5,465 nt of DNA from the NCBI GenBank assembly GCA_910585935.1, contig CAJUHN010000264.1:1-5465 (forward strand), given 5' to 3'. This stretch comes from an uncultured Lachnospiraceae bacterium. GTDB taxonomy: Bacteria > Bacillota > Clostridia > Lachnospirales > Lachnospiraceae. The notes below the pieces were generated by a model, which was not told the DNA's origin, ran no database searches, and saw only the letters and a list, made by a program, of their open reading frames with translations. Below are positions 1 to 5,465 of the stretch, piece after piece. The translations under genes were made by a program, and so were the position numbers. Positions within the stretch are counted from its first letter, which is position 1; each line of letters opens with the position of its first letter.

Positions 1-72
1 TGCGCTTAGTACCGTTACGTCTGGAACGGAGCGAAAGCGCGGCTTCGTTGGAATAGTTCCTTGGTTTAAGCG
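1..72 (+). repeat. GC-rich dispersed repeat, copy R1 (left edge, probably cut by the window)
   Basis: This GC-rich block stands out from its AT-rich surroundings. From TTAGTACCG at base 6 to GGAATA near base 55 it is nearly identical to bases 1824-1873 and to the reverse complement of the last 70 bases of the window. Similarity then fades through TTCCTTGG to AGCG near base 72. The core can fold: on the minus strand CGAAGC, loop CGC, GCTTTCG with one bulged base, closed outside by GGAAC/GTTCC. Relative to copy R2, one change turns a C-G pair into U-G and another falls at the bulge, so the fold is kept. The first bases (TGCG) also match what precedes copy R2, so the repeat probably continues left of the window. 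It begins about 30 bases past the stop of the neighbouring gene and may form its 3' end. Confidence 0.85.
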
Positions 73-101
73 AACCTTCATCTTACTATAATCTCATAAC
101 A

Positions 102-677
102 CTATTCCTTATAAAATGTTTCTCCATCTGCATAACATGTAGTAGCATTTAAAAATGTAATCGTCCAACCACCATAAATCCTGCTTCTATATTCCATGTC
201 ATTAACTTTTTCTATTTCGCTATACATAACCTCCCATTTCCCTTCATAAGAAAGGTAATGAAACTGACATTTAGACACCCCATCTTCTTCATACAAAATA
301 ATATAATTACCATCTTCAGCTCGATATGTACCATAAACTCCTGTACTATTCACATTATCTACAGTTTGTTTTAAACTCTCTACATTCTTGCTCTGTATCA
401 CCCCATCAACAACCCATGCTCCATCTTCATTTACACTATATCCATCTGACGTCGTAGTATTTAACACACAATAACCGCTTTCATTAAAATAATAACACTC
501 TGCCACGCCATCCTTATTCCCATCAATCCACTGCCATGTATTTGTGGGATAACTTCCATTATCTTCCTGCCACCACCAACCTGTATCATTTTTCTGCCAG
601 CTTGCTGCAAATGCTGTACTACTCATAGATAACGCCATAATCGCTGTTAATGCTATTGTCATTACTCTTTTTTTCAT
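102..677 (-). CDS. Small secreted protein with a cell-wall-binding (choline-binding-like) repeat
   Basis: The product is 191 residues. Residues 1-24 form a Sec signal peptide: MKKR, a hydrophobic stretch, then TAFA before ASW, a signal peptidase I site. There is no lipobox cysteine. Residues about 27-95 are rich in W, Y, G, D and N (GWWWQEDNGSYP, WQWIDGNKDG, CYYFNESGY, DGAWVVDG), the pattern of cell-wall-binding/glucan-binding repeats that hold proteins non-covalently on the envelope. Residues about 113-191 look like a beta-rich domain (GTYRAEDGNYIILYEEDG, GGWTITFLNATTCYADG) that I do not recognise; no catalytic motif is visible. The start at 677 was chosen over an ATG at 710 because GAAGGAG lies six bases before it and the signal peptide begins there. 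The gene has its own promoter, a short leader, and follows the response regulator by 135 bases. It is probably a surface protein; its function is unknown. Confidence 0.88.
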   Translation of the reverse strand: MKKRVMTIALTAIMALSMSSTAFAASWQKNDTGWWWQEDNGSYPTNTWQWIDGNKDGVAECYYFNESGYCVLNTTTSDGYSVNEDGAWVVDGVIQSKNVESLKQTVDNVNSTGVYGTYRAEDGNYIILYEEDGVSKCQFHYLSYEGKWEVMYSEIEKVNDMEYRSRIYGGWTITFLNATTCYADGETFYKE

Positions 678-725
678 TTTTTTCTCCTTCTTAAAATGTA
701 ATAATAACAAATTCCTATCCCCTCT

Positions 726-754
726 ATTATAGCGATTATGACTTAAATATTCAA
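726..754 (-). promoter_or_regulatory. Sigma-A type promoter for the secreted wall-binding protein
   Basis: On the minus strand a -35 TTGAAT (754-749, four of six consensus bases) is followed after 17 bases by a perfect -10 TATAAT (731-726). Transcription would start near 719, giving a leader of about 40 bases before the ATG at 677. It lies in the gap behind the response regulator gene, so the secreted protein can be expressed independently of it. No operator could be identified. Confidence 0.75.
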
Positions 755-812
755 TTCATTTTTTCCAGATATAGAAAAAAAACAAACTCTTCCTAATTAT
801 AATAATTTCCTT

Positions 813-1502
813 TTACACCTTAAACCGATACCCTACTCCCCATATCGTTTCAATATATTGTGGTTTTGCTGTATCAAATTCTATCTTTTCTCTTATTTTC
901 TTTATATGAACTGTAACAGTCGCGATATCTCCTATCGATTCCATATCCCATATCTTATTAAATAGTTCTTCCTTTGTAAACACATGATTTGGATTCTGAG
1001 CTAAAAATGTCAACAGATCAAACTCTTTTGTAGTAAAACTCTTTTCCTCTCCATTGACATAAACCCTTCGAGCAGTTTTATCTATTTTTATTCCTCTTAT
1101 TTCAATAATCTCATTTTCTTGTACATTACTTCCAATCAATCTCTCATATCGAGCTAAATGCGCCTTCACCCTCGCAACTAATTCACTAGGACTGAAGGGT
1201 TTTGTCATATAATCATCTGCTCCCAAACCTAAACCTCGTATTTTATCAATATCATCTTTCTTAGCAGATACCAATAAAATAGGTGTATTTTTCATCTCTC
1301 TAACCCTTCGACATATTTCAAATCCATCTACATTAGGAAGCATTAAGTCCAAAATAAACAGATCAAATTCTTCTCTAATCGCTCTTTCCAACCCTCTATC
1401 TCCTGTAGTTTCAATCTCCACCTCAAATCCACTCAATTCTAAATAATCTTTCTCCAATTCCGCAATACTGATCTCATCTTCTACAATTAAAATTTTACTC
1501 AT
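813..1502 (-). CDS. OmpR/PhoB-family two-component response regulator
   Basis: The product is 229 residues, the usual length for this family. Receiver domain about 3-115: acidic pair E8/D9, phospho-acceptor D52 (FILDLMLPNVDG), switch residues S79 and Y98, conserved K101 in TKPF. Winged-helix DNA-binding domain about 132-228: FTTKEFDLL, then KEELFNKIWD, TVTVHIKKIREKI and the terminal hairpin IWGVGYRF, all typical of OmpR/VanR/PhoP regulators. It should bind direct repeats as a dimer when phosphorylated, presumably by the kinase encoded upstream. The frame is open to an ATG at 1574, but the receiver starts at MSKILIVEDE, so 1502 is the supported start; its ribosome site (AAAGG, 10 bases away) is weak. 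Oddities: the likely kinase gene precedes it rather than follows it and is 446 bases away beyond a GC-rich inverted repeat. The exact regulon is unknown. Confidence 0.96.
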   Translation of the reverse strand: MSKILIVEDEISIAELEKDYLELSGFEVEIETTGDRGLERAIREEFDLFILDLMLPNVDGFEICRRVREMKNTPILLVSAKKDDIDKIRGLGLGADDYMTKPFSPSELVARVKAHLARYERLIGSNVQENEIIEIRGIKIDKTARRVYVNGEEKSFTTKEFDLLTFLAQNPNHVFTKEELFNKIWDMESIGDIATVTVHIKKIREKIEFDTAKPQYIETIWGVGYRFKV

Positions 1503-1733
1503 TGATACAATACCTTTTTTATCCCTTTCTTTTTTATTTCTATCTTTCCCTTTTACAGACAACCTAAAAATCAACTAACCCCTTTTATTTATTATCCCTT
1601 ATAGCTAATTACTCCCCTCTTAAAAGCCCATATAAATACTGATTTTTACGAAGATCCCTTTCCTGTAGCTTCTCACTAAAACTTCATAGATTATCGCAAG
1701 ACTCACTTTTCAAAAGGTAGAACAGCCAACCAA
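1503..1733 (-). other. Upstream region of the response regulator; no confident gene or promoter
   Basis: This is the part of the 446-base gap closest to the regulator. On the minus strand it is purine-rich with several GGG runs. Candidate -10 sequences (GATAAT at 1596-1591, TATAAG at 1603-1598, TATATG at 1634-1629) have no acceptable -35 at 16-18 bases, so I assign no promoter. The regulator may be read through from the kinase or start at a weak or activated promoter. Bases 1683-1609 hold a short open frame without a start codon that reads like protein (see findings). Confidence 0.4.
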
Positions 1734-1900
1734 CTAGCGAAGGCAAGGACGTATTCCATAAGAAGCCCCTTGGAAGACGTCGGCACTTAATAAGCAAACC
1801 CGCAAGAAGCGGGATTTGCGAATTTAGTACCGCTACGTCTGGAACGGAGCGAGAGCGCGGCTTCGCTGGAATACTTCCTTGCCGCAGCGTCCCCCTTTTA
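1734..1900. repeat. Compound inverted GC-rich repeat, copy R2 with a diverged inverted partner
   Basis: The right arm (about 1823-1900, plus orientation) is a full copy of the family seen at both window edges; it ends in CCCCCTTTT, as R3 does. The left arm (1734-1790), read on the minus strand, is a diverged and shortened relative. TTAAGTGCCGACGTC pairs with TTTAGTACCGCTACGTC, and TGGAATACGTCCTTGCC (1758-1742) matches TGGAATACTTCCTTGCC (1867-1883) at 16 of 17 bases. The left arm lacks most of the AGCGAGAGCGC core. Between the arms sits a strong hairpin (1794-1819). It lies between the kinase and regulator genes and may act as a 3' end, attenuator or transcript-stability structure, or be a small non-autonomous mobile element. 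An 85-codon frame across it starts with TTG, is made of repeat sequence, and is not called as a gene. Confidence 0.85.
1794..1819. other. Central hairpin of the compound repeat (possible weak terminator)
   Basis: GCAAA and CCCGC (1794-1803) pair with GCGGG and TTTGC (1809-1819) around the loop AAGAA, with one bulged A at 1814. This is a ten-pair stem at the midpoint of the inverted arms. On the minus strand it is followed by TTATTAAG rather than a solid T-run, so termination of the kinase transcript here would be partial at best. Confidence 0.7.
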
Positions 1901-1948
1901 CCTTTCCAGTAAATAAAACAATAACAATTCATTTTTCGCAATCACCAA

Positions 1949-3427
1949 TCATTCCTTATACTTTCGGAACACAAAACACATCACTGTGCCTGTAGCCTCC
2001 TTACTTGTCGCCCATATTCTTCCACCATGATCTTCTATAATCTTTTTTACAATAGAAAGCCCTATTCCACTTCCTCCCTGTGAAGAATTTCTAGAAGCAT
2101 CTGTACGATAAAAACGATCAAATATATATGGCAGATCTTTAATAGCAATCCCCTTTCCATTATCCTCAATTTCCACTTGTACAAAATCACCAGCATCCTT
2201 AATCCGAATATTAATAATCCCCTTCTTTTTATCTAAATATTTCACCGAATTGCCAATAATATTATTCACAACCTTCTTCAGTTGTTCTGCATCCGCAATA
2301 ATAATAATATCTTCATCTGTATAGTTAAAATAAGTCATCTCAATATTTTTTTCCTCTAAATCTAGCTTCATCTCCTCTACACAATCCCGAAAATATTGAT
2401 CTATATTAATTTTATTAAATGTATAAGGAATCCGATTTGTATCGATTTTAGAATAAAAAGTCAATTCTTCTATCAAATGACTCATATCATTTGCTTTATT
2501 ATAAATAGTACAAATATATTTATTCAACTTTTCTGGAGTATCTGCTACACCATCCATAATCCCCTCTACATACCCCTTAATCGCGGTAATAGGAGTTTTC
2601 AAATCATGTGAAATATTACTAATTAATTCCTTATTATCTTTATCATATTGCAGTTTTTCTTCTGCTGTTTCCTTTAAACGCTTACGCATAATTTCAAAAT
2701 CATTACACAAATCCCCTATTTCATTATGACTGGTAGTTTCTAATGTAAAATCTAAATTTCCCTCACTGATATTATGCATCGCCTCATGTAATTGATTGAG
2801 AGGTTTTACAATACTCTGATAGATCCAGCCCACCAATATAATTCCCGTTGTGCCTAAAATTAATAGCGTAGCTAACATAATTTCTCTAACTAAGCGTTCT
2901 ATCTCTGGTAATACCTGTCCTAACTTTGTCACAATAAAAACACTGCCCTGTTTTACATCTGTTGTCCAAAAATCTATCTGTTTAATTAAATAAGGATTCT
3001 CCCCACTAATAAATACACAATTTTCGCTTCCTACATCATAATCTCCAAAATCAGGTAATTTATTATCCAGTTCTTCTAAACCAGTTCCTCCACCATTATA
3101 AACAATCTCCTCCCCTTTGCGCACAATTAAAAAAGAATACTTTTTTTCTAATTGTTGATTCAAATTCTCTTGAAACTCTAATCTTTCTAACATTTCTGGT
3201 TCTGTTTGCGCAATTCTTGCAGTATCTTTATATAATTTTTGTGTCAGCTTATCTAATAACTGAGTGGAATCCGACAGACTATCATACCCCGGTTCATCGA
3301 TTTCATAATATTTCTCCATCAATTTAAACTGATATTTGCTAAGCCCATATCCACTCGCAAGACTCAAACAAACTGGCACTATAATTATCACAATAAAGGA
3401 GATAATCAACTGTGTTCTTATTTTCAT
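1949..3427 (-). CDS. Membrane sensor histidine kinase (HAMP, HisKA, HATPase_c)
   Basis: The product is 492 residues. In order: transmembrane segment 1 at about 7-27; an extracytoplasmic sensor region of about 155 residues (28-183), possibly PAS/Cache-like; transmembrane segment 2 at about 183-206; HAMP at about 207-253; the dimerisation helix with phospho-acceptor H274 (NISHDLKTPITAIKGY). The ATPase domain follows, with N-box N389 and N393, G1 box DNGKG (422-426), F-box FDRFYR (436-441) and G2 box GGSGIGL (451-457). All motifs for autophosphorylation are intact. The start at 3427 was preferred over the in-frame ATG at 3442 because GGAG (3440-3437), which overlaps that upstream ATG, lies nine bases before 3427, while nothing resembling a ribosome site precedes 3442. 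It has its own promoter. The likely partner is the regulator encoded downstream at 813-1502. The signal is not evident from sequence. Confidence 0.97.
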   Translation of the reverse strand: MKIRTQLIISFIVIIIVPVCLSLASGYGLSKYQFKLMEKYYEIDEPGYDSLSDSTQLLDKLTQKLYKDTARIAQTEPEMLERLEFQENLNQQLEKKYSFLIVRKGEEIVYNGGGTGLEELDNKLPDFGDYDVGSENCVFISGENPYLIKQIDFWTTDVKQGSVFIVTKLGQVLPEIERLVREIMLATLLILGTTGIILVGWIYQSIVKPLNQLHEAMHNISEGNLDFTLETTSHNEIGDLCNDFEIMRKRLKETAEEKLQYDKDNKELISNISHDLKTPITAIKGYVEGIMDGVADTPEKLNKYICTIYNKANDMSHLIEELTFYSKIDTNRIPYTFNKINIDQYFRDCVEEMKLDLEEKNIEMTYFNYTDEDIIIIADAEQLKKVVNNIIGNSVKYLDKKKGIINIRIKDAGDFVQVEIEDNGKGIAIKDLPYIFDRFYRTDASRNSSQGGSGIGLSIVKKIIEDHGGRIWATSKEATGTVMCFVFRKYKE

Positions 3428-3523
3428 AATTTTTCGCTCCATTATCTTATTTTATAAAAATTTTCAACTACATTTGTCTAATTCATTCTAAAATTTCATT
3501 TCTTTTTTCACTTTATTTTTTCT

Positions 3524-3552
3524 ATTATAACATATCCACTATAATGTTTCAT
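3524..3552 (-). promoter_or_regulatory. Extended -10 promoter for the histidine kinase
   Basis: The minus strand carries TATAAT (3529-3524) preceded by TG and one base (an extended -10), with ATGAAA (3552-3547, four of six -35 bases) exactly 17 bases upstream. The start would fall near 3517, leaving a leader of about 90 AT-rich bases before the ATG at 3427. It implies the kinase is transcribed separately from metK. Confidence 0.75.
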
Positions 3553-3699
3553 ATTAAGAAATAAATATTTTTATAAATTTTCTATAAATCCTTCTATTAC
3601 AATAAATATATACAGATTTGATAAAATTTATATTATTATAATTGTTTTCTTTCCCATTTAAAATCATTTTCTCTGATGGAAAAATATGAAATTTTAAAA

Positions 3700-3795
3700 A
3701 AAGGTCATCACACTCTACAATCTCTATAAAATAATTTAAAATTAATCCTCAAATCCTTAATTATTTTATAGAAAAACTATCTTGTGATAACCTTT
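3700..3795. repeat. AT-rich imperfect palindrome of about 96 bases
   Basis: The outer arms AAAGGTCATCACA (3700-3712) and TGTGATAACCTTT (3783-3795) are inverted copies with one mismatch, which is still a G-U or A-C type opposition depending on strand. Inner arms TCTATAAAATAATT (3723-3736) and AATTATTTTATAGA (3759-3772) are perfect inverted copies. An internal loop of about ten bases per side and a central loop of 22 bases complete the structure. It lies roughly midway between metK and the kinase promoter. It could be the metK 3' end, a small MITE-like insertion, or a chance product of AT-rich DNA; the 14-base perfect inner arm and GC-containing outer arm argue against chance. Confidence 0.7.
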
Positions 3796-3883
3796 ATTAT
3801 CTTTTTAAAAAAGAATTACAGCAAATATTACAAATAAAATAATGTAAGCCAAAATATATTACAACTTTTAAATTTATTACTTT

Positions 3884-5071
3884 TTATAAATATTTCTTTA
3901 ATGTATCCACTTTATCTAAGTTTTCCCAAGGCAAATTCAAATCATTTCTTCCAAAATGCCCATAAGCTGCTGTTTGCTTATAAATCGGTCTGCGCAAATC
4001 TAACATCTTAATGATACCAGCTGGACGCAAATCAAAATTTTCTCTGATAATATCCACTAATTTCTCATCTGAAACCTTACCTGTTCCAAAAGTATCAACC
4101 ATAACAGAAGTAGGATGTGCTACACCAATAGCATAGGAAACTTGTATTTCACATCTATCCGCTAAACCTGCAGCTACAATATTCTTTGCTACATAGCGAG
4201 CTGCATAAGAAGCAGAACGATCCACCTTTGTGCAGTCTTTTCCAGAAAAAGCACCACCGCCATGACGTGCATATCCGCCATAAGTATCTACAATAATCTT
4301 TCTTCCTGTTAAACCGCTATCCCCATTTGGTCCTCCAATTACAAACCTTCCCGTAGGATTGATAAAATATTTTGTTTTTTCATCGATCAACTCTTTTGGT
4401 AAAATCTCATCAAATATATATTTTTTAATATCTTCATGAATCTGTTCTTGACTCACATCTGGATTATGTTGTGTAGATAATACTACTGCATCTAAATGAA
4501 TTGGTTTTCCATTTTCATCATATTCTACTGTCACCTGTGTTTTTCCATCTGGACGCAAATACTTTAATGTACCATCTTTTCTCACTTTTGTTAATTGTCT
4601 TGCCAATTTATGTGCTAATGCAATAGGATAAGGCATATATTCTTCTGTTTCATTTGTAGCATAGCCAAACATCATCCCTTGATCACCTGCGCCAATAGCC
4701 TCTAATTGTTCATCTGTCATTTTATTCTCTTTTGCTTCTAACGCTTTGTCCACACCTAAAGCAATATCCGCAGATTGCTCATCAATCGCAGTTAAAACAG
4801 CACAAGTATTTCCATCAAAACCATACTCAGAACAATCATAGCCGATTTCTCTCACTGTATCACGTACAACTTTTTGAATATCCACATATGCTTTTGTAGT
4901 GATTTCCCCCATCACCATAACAAATCCTGTATTTGTACAAGTTTCACACGCTACTCTACTCATTGGATCTTGCTCTAATAAAGCATCTAAAATCGCATCT
5001 GAAATTTGATCACACATTTTGTCTGGATGTCCTTCTGTTACAGATTCAGAAGTAAATAATCTTTTTTCCAT
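3884..5071 (-). CDS. metK: S-adenosylmethionine synthetase (methionine adenosyltransferase)
   Basis: This cytoplasmic enzyme makes S-adenosylmethionine from methionine and ATP, releasing phosphate and pyrophosphate; it is the cell's methyl-donor supply. The 395 residues match the usual length. All three domains are present and colinear with the family. The N-terminal TEGHPDK motif carries H15, D17 and K18, which bind ATP and magnesium. GAGDQGMMFGYA (127-138) is the family signature and methionine/ATP loop. DSGLTGRKI (251-259) and GGGAFSGKD (271-279) form the second signature and phosphate-binding P-loop. No key residue is missing. The start at 5071 is fixed by AAGGAGG (5085-5079) seven bases upstream and by the conserved MEKRLFTSES opening. 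It is controlled by the SAM-I riboswitch and terminator in its leader. No strong GC-rich terminator follows its stop; the AT palindrome at 3700-3795 is the only candidate structure. Confidence 0.99.
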   Translation of the reverse strand: MEKRLFTSESVTEGHPDKMCDQISDAILDALLEQDPMSRVACETCTNTGFVMVMGEITTKAYVDIQKVVRDTVREIGYDCSEYGFDGNTCAVLTAIDEQSADIALGVDKALEAKENKMTDEQLEAIGAGDQGMMFGYATNETEEYMPYPIALAHKLARQLTKVRKDGTLKYLRPDGKTQVTVEYDENGKPIHLDAVVLSTQHNPDVSQEQIHEDIKKYIFDEILPKELIDEKTKYFINPTGRFVIGGPNGDSGLTGRKIIVDTYGGYARHGGGAFSGKDCTKVDRSASYAARYVAKNIVAAGLADRCEIQVSYAIGVAHPTSVMVDTFGTGKVSDEKLVDIIRENFDLRPAGIIKMLDLRRPIYKQTAAYGHFGRNDLNLPWENLDKVDTLKKYL

Positions 5072-5130
5072 TTCATTTCCTCCTTAGACTACCTATCTTT
5101 TTAAAAGAGTGTCATTTATTATTATCACAT

Positions 5131-5155
5131 AAAAAAAAGTCCATCAAATGGACTC
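5131..5155 (-). terminator. Riboswitch-controlled intrinsic terminator in the metK leader
   Basis: On the minus strand AGTCCA (5154-5149), loop TTTGA, TGGACT (5143-5138) form a perfect six-pair stem, extendable by a G-U pair, followed directly by seven T (5137-5131). It ends about 60 bases before the metK start. The competing antiterminator is visible: AAGTGGA (5176-5170), which includes the 3' strand of riboswitch helix P1, can pair with TCCATTT (5152-5146), the left arm and loop of the terminator. Confidence 0.93.
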
Positions 5156-5173
5156 GATATTCTATCAAATCCA

Positions 5174-5271
5174 CTTATTGTTCGATTTCTCGCTCAGGTT
5201 GGCACCTTCCTAATAAAACTGGGGTTGCCGTGACTTCATAGATCCTTTGTATCTCCGCCACTCTGAATAAG
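5174..5271 (-). ncRNA. SAM-I (S-box) riboswitch aptamer of metK
   Basis: On the minus strand helix P1 is closed by CTTATT (5271-5266) and AATAAG (5179-5174). Inside are the conserved S-box blocks in order: AGAGTGGCGGAGA, TATGAAGTCACGGCAACC, GGAAGGTGCCAACCTGAGCG and AAATCGAACAATAAG. These correspond to the kink-turn/pseudoknot arm, the SAM-contacting P3 region, the P4 arm and the P1 closure. In this family bound SAM stabilises P1, frees the terminator arm and switches transcription off; with low SAM the antiterminator forms and metK is expressed. Placement before the enzyme that makes SAM is the classic feedback arrangement. The family assignment rests on recognised conserved blocks, not on a covariance-model search. 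Confidence 0.96.
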
Positions 5272-5307
5272 GGAATATAACGCTATATGAACTTTTCTTA
5301 CTTCTCT

Positions 5308-5336
5308 ACAATATAATATTTTTTCTTATCCGTCAA
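5308..5336 (-). promoter_or_regulatory. Sigma-A type promoter of the metK leader
   Basis: The minus strand has a -35 TTGACG (5336-5331, five of six consensus bases). Two overlapping -10 choices follow: TATTGT (5313-5308) at a 17-base spacing, or TATATT (5315-5310) at 15 bases. Either starts the transcript near 5300, about 30 bases before riboswitch helix P1 and about 230 before the metK ATG. It lies about 60 bases from repeat R3. Confidence 0.75.
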
Positions 5337-5394
5337 GTACTATTTTCATTTTTCAAGGCAAACTGTTACTATTAGACTACCTGAAAATCAAAAG

Positions 5395-5465
5395 GGGGGC
5401 GCTCCGGCAAGAACCTATTCCAACGAAGCCGCGCTCTCGCTCCGTTCCAGACGTAGCGGTACTAA
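5395..5465 (-). repeat. GC-rich dispersed repeat, copy R3 (right edge, cut by the window)
   Basis: The reverse complement begins TTAGTACCGCTACGTC at the window end and runs through the AGCGAGAGCGCGGCTTCG core to GGAATAGGTTC, GCCGGAGCGCCCCCC and TTT. It is almost identical to copy R2 over the first 48 bases and more variable toward the CCCCC end. It faces the opposite way to R1 and R2 (right arm). The base-paired core (CGAAGC, CGC loop, GCTCTCG with one bulge, outer GAAC/GTTC) is kept. Its CCCCC end points at the metK promoter and it lies upstream of it. Confidence 0.87.

Noticed and set aside
678..710. N-terminal extension of the secreted protein to the ATG at 710
   Set aside because: It would cover the clear GAAGGAG ribosome site and place an unusual segment before a well-formed signal peptide.
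774..805. Possible terminator after the response regulator
   Set aside because: AATTATTATAATT is a tiny AT-only palindrome separated from the minus-strand T-run, with no stable stem next to the T-run; too weak to call.
1503..1574. N-terminal extension of the response regulator to the ATG at 1574
   Set aside because: The added 24 residues (K/R/D-rich) are not part of any receiver domain, and the family starts at the MSKILIVEDE segment.
1684..1941. 85-codon minus-strand open frame across the compound repeat
   Set aside because: It begins with TTG without a ribosome site, is built almost wholly from the GC-rich repeat arms, and has an arginine/proline/serine-rich composition with no recognisable domain; best explained as repeat sequence that happens to be open.
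2396..2611. 71-codon plus-strand open frame
   Set aside because: Lies fully inside the histidine kinase gene on the opposite strand; low-complexity I/F/N-rich translation and no ribosome site; a shadow of the kinase codons.
3443..3475. Second promoter directly before the kinase start (TTGAAA with GATAAT)
   Set aside because: Spacing is 15 bases and the start point would fall at or beyond the ribosome site, so the extended -10 promoter at 3524-3552 is preferred.
3813..3883. Terminator immediately after metK
   Set aside because: Only scattered AT-rich short inverted bits such as GTAA/TTAC; no GC-containing stem followed by a T-run was found.
1..5465. CRISPR array, tRNA, T-box or transposase genes
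   Set aside because: The GC-rich repeats are widely separated and inverted, not regularly spaced; no tRNA-like cloverleaf, T-box motif or transposase reading frame was seen on either strand.

Overview
The window is AT-rich, and all four protein genes are read from the minus strand. It suggests a low-GC Firmicute, most likely a Lachnospiraceae-type Clostridia. The grounds are the S-box (SAM-I) leader in front of metK, AT-rich codons, strong AGGAG-type ribosome sites, and a secreted protein with the WW-rich cell-wall-binding repeat common in Lachnospiraceae. The genus is not determined.

In the direction of transcription (high to low coordinates) the layout starts with a GC-rich repeat (copy R3) at the right edge. 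Next come a sigma-A type promoter, a complete SAM-I riboswitch and its intrinsic terminator, which lead into metK (S-adenosylmethionine synthetase). A 441-base AT-rich spacer follows, holding an imperfect palindrome of about 96 bases and an extended -10 promoter. Then comes a membrane sensor histidine kinase, followed by a 446-base spacer containing a compound inverted GC-rich repeat (R2). After it lie an OmpR-type response regulator and then, from its own promoter, a small secreted wall-binding protein. Another copy of the GC-rich repeat (R1) lies at the left edge.

metK makes SAM, and the riboswitch gives it direct feedback control. The kinase and regulator are probably a two-component pair, although their order (kinase first) and the repeat between them are unusual. 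The secreted protein is a plausible but unproven target of the pair.

The least explained element is the GC-rich repeat family. It has three clear copies plus a diverged inverted partner, a conserved foldable core, and a position only between genes. I see no CRISPR array, tRNA, rRNA, transposase or obvious new defence system.
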